9,228 bases of DNA from Euryarchaeota archaeon UBA33. Its GTDB lineage: Archaea > Thermoplasmatota > E2 > DHVEG-1. The DNA lies in NCBI GenBank assembly GCA_002506745.1, contig DAYE01000051.1, positions 258-9,485 on the forward strand, written 5' to 3'. Below, piece after piece: positions 1 to 5,573 of this stretch (its first letter is position 1; each line of letters begins with the position of its first letter). Made by a program: the position numbers and the translations under genes. The notes under the pieces were generated by a model. That model was not told where the DNA came from. It was given only the letters and a program-made list of their open reading frames with translations, and did no database searches.

Positions 1-210
1 GTCCATGTGGTCGCGCCTTCTGAGAAGAAAGAGTTCAATGGGACTGTTAAAATCGTCAATACGCATAATCCAAGCGATTACGAGACTATTTCTGTTTATA
101 TGAAGACCCCGGTGGAGTTGTCCTCTGCAAAAGCTCAGCTCATAAGCTTCCTCAACAATCTTTTTGAGAGGTTCCCCTTGTTCCATCACTTGATGAAACT
201 GATGACCTAA
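1..210 (+). CDS. C-terminal end of a probable surface protein (5' truncated by window)
   Basis: The reading frame is open from the first base and ends at TAA (208-210), giving 69 residues. A GTG at base 7 is not needed as a start, because the frame continues upstream. The first ~40 residues look like the last strands of a small beta-sandwich, with alternating hydrophobic residues in FNGTVKIVNTHNPSDYETI followed by VYMKTP. The last ~30 residues form an aromatic-rich amphipathic helix-like tail (FLNNLFERFPLFHHLMKL). I have the impression that similar tails end secreted proteins of uncultured Thermoplasmatota, but I cannot confirm a family. The tail differs from the C-terminal domain of the two minus-strand surface proteins at the other end of the window. 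Being a real gene end is supported by the T-tract directly after the stop. The function cannot be told from this fragment. Confidence 0.7.
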   Translation, partial: VHVVAPSEKKEFNGTVKIVNTHNPSDYETISVYMKTPVELSSAKAQLISFLNNLFERFPLFHHLMKLMT

Positions 211-220
211 CTTCCCATCA

Positions 221-240
221 TTTTTTTTCTTTTTTTCTTT
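221..240 (+). terminator. T-rich archaeal-type terminator
   Basis: Two runs of T (8 and 7 long) broken by a C begin 11 bases after the stop of the first gene, with no GC-rich hairpin before them. This fits intrinsic archaeal termination at T-tracts on the coding strand. Confidence 0.6.
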
Positions 241-328
241 CCCATGTTTTAGAAAAGGTTTGACTGTACGTTTGAGTCTTGTTATTTATTATTTTTTAGG
301 AGAAAAGCGAACCTTCTGAAGAACGATG

Positions 329-338
329 TTTTATATAC
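329..338 (+). promoter_or_regulatory. TATA box of the C25 protease gene
   Basis: TTTTATATAC matches the archaeal TATA consensus. Transcription starting ~25 bases downstream would fall near 358-362, giving a leader of about 20 bases before the ATG at 381. The leader holds the purine-rich stretches AAGGGG and TAGG, only weakly like a Shine-Dalgarno site. Confidence 0.55.
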
Positions 339-380
339 TAAATATACAATAATAGTATCATAAGATAAGGGGCGTAGGTT

Positions 381-2873
381 ATGAAAAAATGGTTAAGCAT
401 CCTGATTGTAGGGCTATTTATTATAAGCGGGTTTGGGACAGTCGCAACCAATGTGAGCAACACTGGAACACTTTCGATACAGACAAGGACAGACACTGTA
501 TCAGTTGATGTCTCGTCGCTTCAAGTCACGGAAAGCGCAAATGACTATGTCTTGGTTCGCCTAGGTGATCAAGAATCATATCTGTTGAATCCAGGTCAGC
601 CGATGCTTCCTCGGATCATAAAACACTATGAATTACCGTTCGGTGTCACCGATGTCGAAGTGGAGGTCCAACCGGTCGCCATCCAGGGACAGATGGTGTC
701 AAGGGAGATCAGACCGGCACCAGCTCCCGTCTCGTACTCACAAGACACACAAACTGTCGTGCAATATGAGAAAGACACGCAGGTGTACTCCAGCGATGTG
801 TTATACCCTGATGCGTGGGCTGGTTTTCATGTTGGATGTGGTCTGAACGCCAACGGGGAGCATGTCACCCATGTGACTGTGAACTTGTTCCCGGTTCGGT
901 ATCGACCAGTCAGCGGGGAGCTTCAGGTTGCTGAGGGTTTTTCTCTGACGCTACGGTACCAACCACCAATAAAAGAAGTGTTCCCAGCGGAGAGCACGTA
1001 TGATCTGGTCATCATCACCCCTGAGAAATTTTCGGCAGATGTGCAACGATTGGTGGACCATAAGATCAGCATGGGTGTGCCGACAGTTCTAAAGACAACT
1101 GAGGAGATCTATGCGGAATACACGGGGCACGATAAACCTGAGCAGATAAAATATTTCATTAAGGATGCACTGGAGACCTGGGATGTGACCTATGTTCTTC
1201 TCTTCGGTGGGTTGAAATCAAATGTCATCGCAAAAGCAAAGGACGATGTCAATCAAGGCTCCAAGGCTTGGTATCTCCCGATCCGGTATTCGAATTTCCA
1301 ATGGGATGGTGATGAGTCCTATAATTTCACCAGTGGAGAGCCAGGATATATCAGCGATCTGTATTACGCTGATATCTACAAGGAAGGCGGGGTGTTTGAC
1401 GACTGGGATTCGAATGGGAATCATGTGTTTGCTGAGTGGTCCGGCGCATTGCGTGATGAACTGGATTTGTACCCTGATGTCGCCTACGGCAGGCTAGCAT
1501 GCAGAAACACCCGTGAGGCGAAAACCGTCGTCGATAAGATCATCAACTACGAGAAAGCACCTGCGGACCCAAGCTGGTTTCACAAGATCATCGTGATCTC
1601 TGGGGACGGGTTCCTAGATCAAGAGGACTGGAACATCCAATGGAACACCACAGGTCTGCCGAACGGAGCGTACACCATCTTTGCCCAATGCTTCAACCCT
1701 GAAGAAGGCGGCCCAGTCGATGAGATCCACATCACCCTTGACAAGACCGTTGCGTCGAACATCACCTTTAATCAGGATGATAATCTGAACCCCGCATTGG
1801 CTGATGGGTACCCTGCGCCTCCAATAGCTGAGGTCGTCTCAGTCTCCAACGGTAATACTCTGGGGAACACGGATTACACCTATACACCAAATGATGGGGA
1901 AGCCTATTGTAACGATCTCTATCACTGGGCGGACATTTCCTATGTGGGAGGGGTGTTGACCATTCGGGGTAAATGCTATGACCCCCGGGCGTACGGGAAT
2001 CTGACTGATTTGGCCCTCTGGATAGAAAATGAGGAGGGAGCGAACGTGTTTAACGCAACCCGGGAGCATATGGAGAATTACTTTGAGGGGGAATGGGTGG
2101 TTGGTGAGAAAACCCTTCATGGGCGTGGCGGTGCATTGACATACATGCCTGTTGAATTTGAGAGTAATAGTGTGTTTACCTCAAACGGGAAATGGTTTGA
2201 TCAGAACGATGTCATCAATGAGTTTTCGAAGGGATACGGTCTTGCGTATTTGTCAGGCCATGGGAGCCCAGGATGGTGGGGGGATCATTATCCAGGCATC
2301 CCGGGGAACCGACGGTACGGTCAGGTCGCAGGATTGCTTGTCATGCAGGCGTCGCGGTACTTCCCGTTTTTCCATATCCCCATCCTGCCGATGCGGAAAT
2401 TAACCAACACTGATAAACTCCCGGTGACGAATGTGGGTGGTTGTCATAACAGCATGTTTAGCGTCTCGATGATCCCCTGTCTCTTAGATGGGGTGCTGCC
2501 GATGAATATGTTCACCTACGGCACGCCACTGCCTGACTGCTGGGGTTGGTACATGATGAAAATGCCTCATACCGGGTCTATTGCGACGATGGGCAACACC
2601 GGGTACGGCTGGGGTTCAGAAGGAGATGTGTGCACGATTGGTCCAGGGGATGGCTGGCTGAACACCGAGTTTTACCGACAGTACGGACAGGAGAACCAGA
2701 CGGTCCTGGGCATGGCATATATCCAAGCGATCACCGGATATATCTCGAATTTCAAGACCTGGGAGTACAGCTATTGGCGGGTCGACCATGGCTGGGATGG
2801 GATCGATCAGAAGACTGTACAGCAATGGGAGCTGCTTGGTGACCCAAGTCTGCAGATCGGCGGGTACTCGTAA
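381..2873 (+). CDS. Secreted gingipain-like cysteine peptidase, family C25
   Basis: An 830-residue predicted extracellular cysteine endopeptidase. A signal peptide is visible: MKKW followed by a hydrophobic core to about residue 20. Residues ~25-205 resemble the C25 propeptide, including the GQPMLP motif (72-77) and the LPFG segment just after it. The catalytic region begins near Y207 (YDLVIITPEKF). The catalytic histidine is H627 in YLSGHGSP and the nucleophile is C688 in VGGCHNS, so the enzyme looks active. The region ends with WELLGDPSLQIG, the usual end of this domain. About 170 residues (~412-580), rich in beta strands and with cysteines at 437, 510 and 532, interrupt the catalytic domain after SGDGF (407-411) and look like inserted Ig-like modules. 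No C-terminal anchor or sorting domain follows, so the protein is probably released. The likely role is breakdown of environmental protein. The start is supported by the TATA box and the signal peptide. The cleavage preference (Arg or Lys) cannot be read. Confidence 0.92.
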   Translation: MKKWLSILIVGLFIISGFGTVATNVSNTGTLSIQTRTDTVSVDVSSLQVTESANDYVLVRLGDQESYLLNPGQPMLPRIIKHYELPFGVTDVEVEVQPVAIQGQMVSREIRPAPAPVSYSQDTQTVVQYEKDTQVYSSDVLYPDAWAGFHVGCGLNANGEHVTHVTVNLFPVRYRPVSGELQVAEGFSLTLRYQPPIKEVFPAESTYDLVIITPEKFSADVQRLVDHKISMGVPTVLKTTEEIYAEYTGHDKPEQIKYFIKDALETWDVTYVLLFGGLKSNVIAKAKDDVNQGSKAWYLPIRYSNFQWDGDESYNFTSGEPGYISDLYYADIYKEGGVFDDWDSNGNHVFAEWSGALRDELDLYPDVAYGRLACRNTREAKTVVDKIINYEKAPADPSWFHKIIVISGDGFLDQEDWNIQWNTTGLPNGAYTIFAQCFNPEEGGPVDEIHITLDKTVASNITFNQDDNLNPALADGYPAPPIAEVVSVSNGNTLGNTDYTYTPNDGEAYCNDLYHWADISYVGGVLTIRGKCYDPRAYGNLTDLALWIENEEGANVFNATREHMENYFEGEWVVGEKTLHGRGGALTYMPVEFESNSVFTSNGKWFDQNDVINEFSKGYGLAYLSGHGSPGWWGDHYPGIPGNRRYGQVAGLLVMQASRYFPFFHIPILPMRKLTNTDKLPVTNVGGCHNSMFSVSMIPCLLDGVLPMNMFTYGTPLPDCWGWYMMKMPHTGSIATMGNTGYGWGSEGDVCTIGPGDGWLNTEFYRQYGQENQTVLGMAYIQAITGYISNFKTWEYSYWRVDHGWDGIDQKTVQQWELLGDPSLQIGGYS

Positions 2874-2879
2874 AACCCC

Positions 2880-2906
2880 TTTTCTTTCTTTTTTTTTTTA
2901 TTTTTT
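2880..2906 (+). terminator. T-rich terminator of the protease gene
   Basis: A pyrimidine tract of almost only T begins seven bases after the protease stop codon and includes a run of about ten T. It overlaps the last codons (Lys-Lys-stop) of the convergent minus-strand gene. Confidence 0.65.
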
Positions 2907-3422
2907 CGTTGGTTGGGGGAGAGTGTTCATCCATTCAAAGAGCTCTTTGAACATCGCGCTGACCTGCGGATCCTCTGACTGTAGAAGGGTGAGATATCCA
3001 AAGAGGGAGCGTTCATCCAGGTCCTGGGTGAGCTTCGGAAGAGGAAGCTGGGTGTGTTCAACAATGTCGATCCCTGTGTCGAACCGCGGATCAGAGAGCA
3101 GTGTCCCGAGACTTTGTCTTTTTTCATTGAGTTGTTTCTGGAGGTCGTTTTTCATCGTCATGAGCTCTTTTCGCAGGGTATCTGGGAGGTTTTTCTCGAG
3201 GTCGTCTAGGTTCCTAGTGGCGTCCTGGGGAGTACCGAGGCTGGTGGTGAGGGCGGTGATCATTTCTTTTGTAATGGTGGTGAACACTTGGGAGAAGGCT
3301 TGGGTGATCATGGTCATAAGGACAAGAGAGGTGTTGCAGAGCAGGTTGAATATCTTTGTCTCTCGGTCGTCATCTTTTTTTTCTGAAGGTATGTTCGGTT
3401 GTGTTGATTTCTTTTTTGTCAT
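2898..3422 (-). CDS. Hypothetical helical protein, 174 aa
   Basis: I do not recognise this protein. It has a lysine- and aspartate-rich, probably disordered N-terminus (residues 1-22), then a long helical stretch with a hydrophobic/threonine-rich segment (~24-62). A charged segment that could form a coiled coil follows (~71-107, with EKNLPDTLRKEL and KNDLQKQLNEKR). The C-terminal half has the motif-like SDPRFDTGIDIVEH and ends in an amphipathic helix (MFKELFEWMNTL). There are no metal-binding clusters, no signal peptide and no convincing membrane helix, so it is probably cytoplasmic. This strand was preferred over the 220-residue overlapping plus-strand frame because its composition is ordinary for a protein, whereas the other is rich in Ser, Arg, Val and Phe as antisense frames often are. 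Its end touches the protease terminator, and a TATA-like site lies ~40 bases upstream of the start. Confidence 0.65.
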   Translation of the reverse strand: MTKKKSTQPNIPSEKKDDDRETKIFNLLCNTSLVLMTMITQAFSQVFTTITKEMITALTTSLGTPQDATRNLDDLEKNLPDTLRKELMTMKNDLQKQLNEKRQSLGTLLSDPRFDTGIDIVEHTQLPLPKLTQDLDERSLFGYLTLLQSEDPQVSAMFKELFEWMNTLPQPTKK

Positions 3423-3460
3423 ATGTTCAGCAATCTGTGCGATATCGTAAGGGTTGTGTC

Positions 3461-3470
3461 TATTTAGTAT
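3461..3470 (-). promoter_or_regulatory. Possible TATA box for the 174-aa gene
   Basis: Read on the minus strand this is ATACTAAATA. A transcript starting ~26 bases downstream would begin near 3439, leaving a ~17-base leader before the ATG at 3422. The match is only moderate. Confidence 0.35.
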
Positions 3471-3525
3471 TGATTGAAAAAGGGAATTGTTGGGTTCCTT
3501 GGCATAGCTGCGACGGAAAAAAAGG

Positions 3526-3534
3526 TTTTTATAA
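3526..3534 (+). promoter_or_regulatory. TATA box of the 44-aa zinc-ribbon gene
   Basis: TTTTTATAA lies 26-30 bases before the ATG at 3560, so the predicted transcript start falls about 3554-3560 and the mRNA would be leaderless or nearly so. This decides the start: the longer upstream in-frame extension is not transcribed from this promoter. Confidence 0.55.
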
Positions 3535-3559
3535 GTCAGAGTCGTTCTTTTATTGTAAC

Positions 3560-3694
3560 ATGGTGAACTTTTACAAATGTAAAAAATGCGAAACGAAATT
3601 TATCGCACCTCAGAAAATCGAGGCTGAGAAAGGTCATCCGACGTACGTGTGCCCGAAGTGCCAGAGTCGGAATTGGGGTCCGCTTGACTGGTGA
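3560..3694 (+). CDS. Small zinc-ribbon protein, 44 aa
   Basis: A 44-residue protein with two CxxC knuckles, C7-K-K-C10 and C31-P-K-C34, separated by 20 residues. This is the classic zinc-ribbon (rubredoxin-like) spacing, so it should bind one zinc ion and little else. The C-terminal segment SRNWGPLDW is rich in Trp. Similar tiny zinc ribbons in archaea serve as nucleic-acid or protein-binding accessory factors, but no specific role can be assigned. The frame is open upstream to 3356 on an alternative start, but ATG 3560 is preferred because the TATA box sits just before it and the recognisable domain starts immediately (MVNFYKCKKC). The gene stands alone on its transcript. Base composition is similar to its neighbours. 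Confidence 0.75.
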   Translation: MVNFYKCKKCETKFIAPQKIEAEKGHPTYVCPKCQSRNWGPLDW

Positions 3695-3800
3695 TTGTTG
3701 CCTGATAGCCTTGCATATAGGCGCGTGGTTCCGATGGTACAATTCTCTGCTTTATGTGGTTTTATGTAACAGCATGACGATGGTAGGGGGTAATCGTGTA

Positions 3801-3808
3801 TTTTTTTT
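3801..3808 (+). terminator. T-tract, probable end of the 44-aa gene transcript
   Basis: Eight consecutive T about 107 bases after the stop of the zinc-ribbon gene. It is the first strong T run downstream of it, which implies a rather long 3' UTR. Confidence 0.4.
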
Positions 3809-3845
3809 CTGTAAAGTGGAGGAATAAACGGAAATTATTCAAAGC

Positions 3846-3888
3846 ATTAATAAATAGATAGATTTATTTATTTGTTATCTATATTAAT
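3846..3888. repeat. AT-rich imperfect inverted repeat
   Basis: The left arm ATTAATAAATAGATA (3846-3860) and the right arm TATCTATATTAAT (3876-3888) are inverted copies, apart from a two-base length difference in the left arm. They are separated by 15 bases that include a TATA-like run. It could be an operator around the promoter of the stem-loop element that follows, or simply low-complexity AT sequence. Confidence 0.45.
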
Positions 3889-3890
3889 AT

Positions 3891-4024
3891 TTGGGTTTGG
3901 GCTCTTTAGAATGTTTTTTTTGCATTCTTTCCTCCCAGACTTTTAGGCCCAGACCCAGTTTATCGTGTAGAGTATATTCGCTATCGGCAGTACTATTGAA
4001 TGACAAAAGATTTTTGTTTCTTTT
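3891..4024 (+). ncRNA. Candidate structured RNA with nested stem-loop
   Basis: Bases 3891-3903 can pair without a break with 3946-3958: ten Watson-Crick and three U-G pairs. Enclosed in the loop is a second perfect 6-bp stem, AGAATG (3908-3913) with CATTCT (3923-3928), around a U-rich loop. CCCAGAC occurs twice (3934-3940 and 3948-3954), so GTTTGGG (3895-3901) could pair with either copy, giving two exclusive folds. A TATA-like TTTATTTATTT centred near 3867 would start a transcript at about 3892, right at the outer stem, and T-rich sequence at 4011-4024 could end it. The sequence shows the pairings directly; that it is transcribed and functional is inference. It matches no RNA family I know. 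The strand is assigned from the U-G pairs and the T-tract. Confidence 0.4.
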
Positions 4025-4030
4025 CTGAAC

Positions 4031-4040
4031 TTTATACAAT
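4031..4040 (+). promoter_or_regulatory. TATA-like site 1 upstream of the second small zinc protein
   Basis: TTTATACAAT is a good TATA match. It would start a transcript near 4061, suiting a start codon at 4104 or 4146 with a leader of ~45-85 bases. It competes with the site at 4081-4090. Confidence 0.35.
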
Positions 4041-4080
4041 AATATTTCATGGCACTAGTTTCCAAAAGTCGAATGAAAAG

Positions 4081-4090
4081 GAATATATAG
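4081..4090 (+). promoter_or_regulatory. TATA-like site 2 upstream of the second small zinc protein
   Basis: GAATATATAG, centred near 4086, predicts a transcript start at about 4110-4113. That is downstream of the ATG at 4104 and so favours a later start codon. Confidence 0.45.
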
Positions 4091-4135
4091 TGAATGTCCA
4101 TACATGCTGAACTTCAACCGAGAACCAACACGGAT

Positions 4136-4140
4136 GGTGA
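4136..4140 (+). promoter_or_regulatory. Shine-Dalgarno-like GGTGA deciding the start at 4146
   Basis: GGTGA, complementary to the archaeal 16S rRNA 3' end, sits five bases before the ATG at 4146. The ATGs at 4104 and 4134 have nothing comparable. Confidence 0.4.
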
Positions 4141-4145
4141 GGGAG

Positions 4146-4286
4146 ATGCAAAACAAATCAAAAGAAACTCAGAAACGACAGACATTGAATTGCGCGAGTT
4201 GCGGAAAGACCTTTAGTCAGGACGAGAAAACAGTCAGTTACGATTTCGAGCGGTTTTATTGTTTCCGTTGTGACGATGAGCGATAG
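4146..4286 (+). CDS. Small CxxC-x19-CxxC zinc protein, 46 aa
   Basis: A short basic N-terminus (MQNKSKETQKRQ) is followed by two knuckles, C16-A-S-C19 and C39-F-R-C42, 19 residues apart, and an acidic end (DDER). This is a treble-clef or zinc-ribbon-like single zinc site. The CASCGKTF start resembles many small archaeal zinc fingers of unknown function. The frame also offers ATGs at 4104 and 4134, giving 60 or 50 residues. I chose 4146 because of the GGTGA site before it and the TATA box at 4081-4090, but the start remains uncertain. The gene is not related in sequence to the 44-residue zinc ribbon beyond the paired CxxC layout. It stands alone between the candidate RNA and the hydrolase gene. 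The function is unknown. Confidence 0.65.
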   Translation: MQNKSKETQKRQTLNCASCGKTFSQDEKTVSYDFERFYCFRCDDER

Positions 4287-4297
4287 CTCTCTAATAA

Positions 4298-4304
4298 TTT
4301 TTTT
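4298..4304 (+). terminator. T-tract after the 46-aa zinc protein
   Basis: Seven T directly followed by ten A (4305-4314), starting 12 bases after the stop codon. The T run suits termination of the upstream gene. Confidence 0.45.
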
Positions 4305-4330
4305 AAAAAAAAAATACAATACTGAATTAC

Positions 4331-4343
4331 TGATAATTTATCA
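4331..4343 (+). promoter_or_regulatory. Perfect dyad TGATAA-T-TTATCA at the hydrolase promoter
   Basis: A 13-base palindrome with a single central base. Its core ATAATTTA can serve as the TATA box, predicting a transcript start near 4363 and a ~46-base leader before ATG 4409. A repressor binding the dyad would block TBP, so it may be an operator. This rests on sequence alone. Confidence 0.4.
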
Positions 4344-4408
4344 TCGATTTCTTTTTGTGTTGGACAGGAAGAGAGAGTTTTTGTATCGTGACCTGTTCTG
4401 GTCATTCT

Positions 4409-5521
4409 ATGGAACATAGTGAGATTTACCAGGAGACTGTGTCTGCGAAGACTTCTGATGGATGGGAGCTTCACATGTACCATTATCTTCCTGCAGGCAA
4501 GAACGTTGCCCGGTTTCCAGTTATTTTATGCCATGGCCTTGCTGGGAACAAGAACAGTTGTGATTTCGGCCAGCCAGGAACACCAGAGTGGGAGCGGTAC
4601 AGCCTTGCAGCGTACCTCTCGCAGCAACATACGGATAATGGAGCTGTCTTTGACGTCTGGGTCCCGGAACTCCGGGGCGGCGGACAGCCGACGTTTAACC
4701 CACGGCAGCACCCGGAACGATATCGTTGGACTGTCGATGATTACATTGACAAAGACGTCCCTGCGATCATCAGACAAGTACAGGAATGGCACAAGGAAAA
4801 CAAACATGATACGCCGCCGGTGTTCTGGGTGGGAAAAAGCATGGGTGGGATGATCGCGTACGCCTATGGGGAAACCAAAGAGGGGCAGAAGAATCTCAAG
4901 GGTGTGGTCACTCTTGGTTCTCCGGTCGTGTTTGGAAAAACCAATCTGCTCCTTGAGTTTCTCACACGGGTCACTCCGCGGAACGTTTCCATCCCAATCC
5001 GGATCACGGAGCTTCTGGAACGATCAGGTGATCTAACCAGTCATTTCAGAGGTATGGGGGTGAACCTTGAGAATGTCGATCCAGAGGTGCTACAAACCTA
5101 CCTGCGAGTCGGGCTTTCCAATGTGCTGTCCTCAAAGGTTCTGTCTCAGTTCTCGTTGTTCTTTAAGCATATGACGTTCTGCCGGTACCCGAGGTATCCC
5201 TGGATGTATGATACCATAGGCAGAATCCCAGGGATGAAAAAAGTGTTCACCCCGTATAGCTATACGGAAAACCTTCATCGATTTACCGCCCCGTTGCTGG
5301 CGATCGCGGGCGGGTTGGATAAGATGGCACCGAAGACCGACATGCAGTATGTGAAAGATCATGTGGGTAGCACCGATGTGACCTATCTTGAGTTCTCTAA
5401 AGAAGCGGGCTATCGTGCTGATTATGGGCATCTGGATCTGAACTTAGGATTGCATGCCCATGAAGAGGTGTACCCGAAGATCTACGACTGGCTGGTGCAA
5501 CAAAGTAAAACAAGTCCGTAA
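4409..5521 (+). CDS. Alpha/beta-hydrolase fold esterase/lipase-like protein
   Basis: A 370-residue cytoplasmic serine hydrolase with the full set of family landmarks. The oxyanion-hole segment is VILCHGLAGNK (His at 42) and the nucleophile elbow is G-K-S144-M-G-G. The acid is D304 in AGGLDKMAP and the general base is H341 in YGHLDL. Length and the N-terminal layout (about 35 residues before HGLAG, then LAAYL and DVWVPELRG) match the lipase/PhaC-related branch of the superfamily. A ~100-residue helical cap (~175-270) between the nucleophile and the acid is typical. The substrate cannot be read: an ester, lipid or polyester are all possible. There is no signal peptide. The frame opens at TTG 4355, but ATG 4409 is preferred because the predicted transcript starts after 4355 and the conserved region begins there. 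The usual GHSMGG His is Lys here. The nuclease gene follows after 52 bases. Confidence 0.88.
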   Translation: MEHSEIYQETVSAKTSDGWELHMYHYLPAGKNVARFPVILCHGLAGNKNSCDFGQPGTPEWERYSLAAYLSQQHTDNGAVFDVWVPELRGGGQPTFNPRQHPERYRWTVDDYIDKDVPAIIRQVQEWHKENKHDTPPVFWVGKSMGGMIAYAYGETKEGQKNLKGVVTLGSPVVFGKTNLLLEFLTRVTPRNVSIPIRITELLERSGDLTSHFRGMGVNLENVDPEVLQTYLRVGLSNVLSSKVLSQFSLFFKHMTFCRYPRYPWMYDTIGRIPGMKKVFTPYSYTENLHRFTAPLLAIAGGLDKMAPKTDMQYVKDHVGSTDVTYLEFSKEAGYRADYGHLDLNLGLHAHEEVYPKIYDWLVQQSKTSP

Positions 5522-5573
5522 ACATTGTGAAAAACACGATACCATTAAACCAGCTTATTTGTTCTCCGTTCTC

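Larger units (their letters stand above)
3695..4103. other. Gene-free intergenic region between the two small zinc proteins
   Basis: No credible coding frame is seen here on either strand. It holds, in order: a T-tract (3801-3808) that probably ends the 44-aa gene; an AT-rich inverted repeat (3846-3888); a TATA-like TTTATTTATTT (3863-3873); a nested stem-loop (3891-3958); a T-rich stretch (4011-4024); and two TATA-like sites ahead of the next gene (4031-4040 and 4081-4090). A tRNA was looked for and not found. Confidence 0.7.

Noticed and set aside
2788..3450. 220-residue plus-strand open frame overlapping the protease end and the 174-aa gene
   Set aside because: It starts inside the protease gene, passes through its T-tract terminator (giving a run of Phe/Leu/Ser), and has a Ser/Arg/Val-rich composition typical of the antisense of a real gene.
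3695..3780. Possible tRNA, because of the GTGGTTCCGATGG stretch
   Set aside because: No acceptor stem, anticodon arm or TTCRA loop can be assembled around it.
4355..4408. TTG-initiated 18-residue extension of the hydrolase
   Set aside because: The predicted transcript start (~4363) lies after this TTG, and the extension is not signal-peptide-like.
5454..5573. N-terminal extension of 40 residues to the nuclease
   Set aside because: It overlaps the end of the hydrolase gene, is rich in Lys, Arg, Cys and Thr without conserved look, and the typical nuclease start follows ATG 5574 directly.
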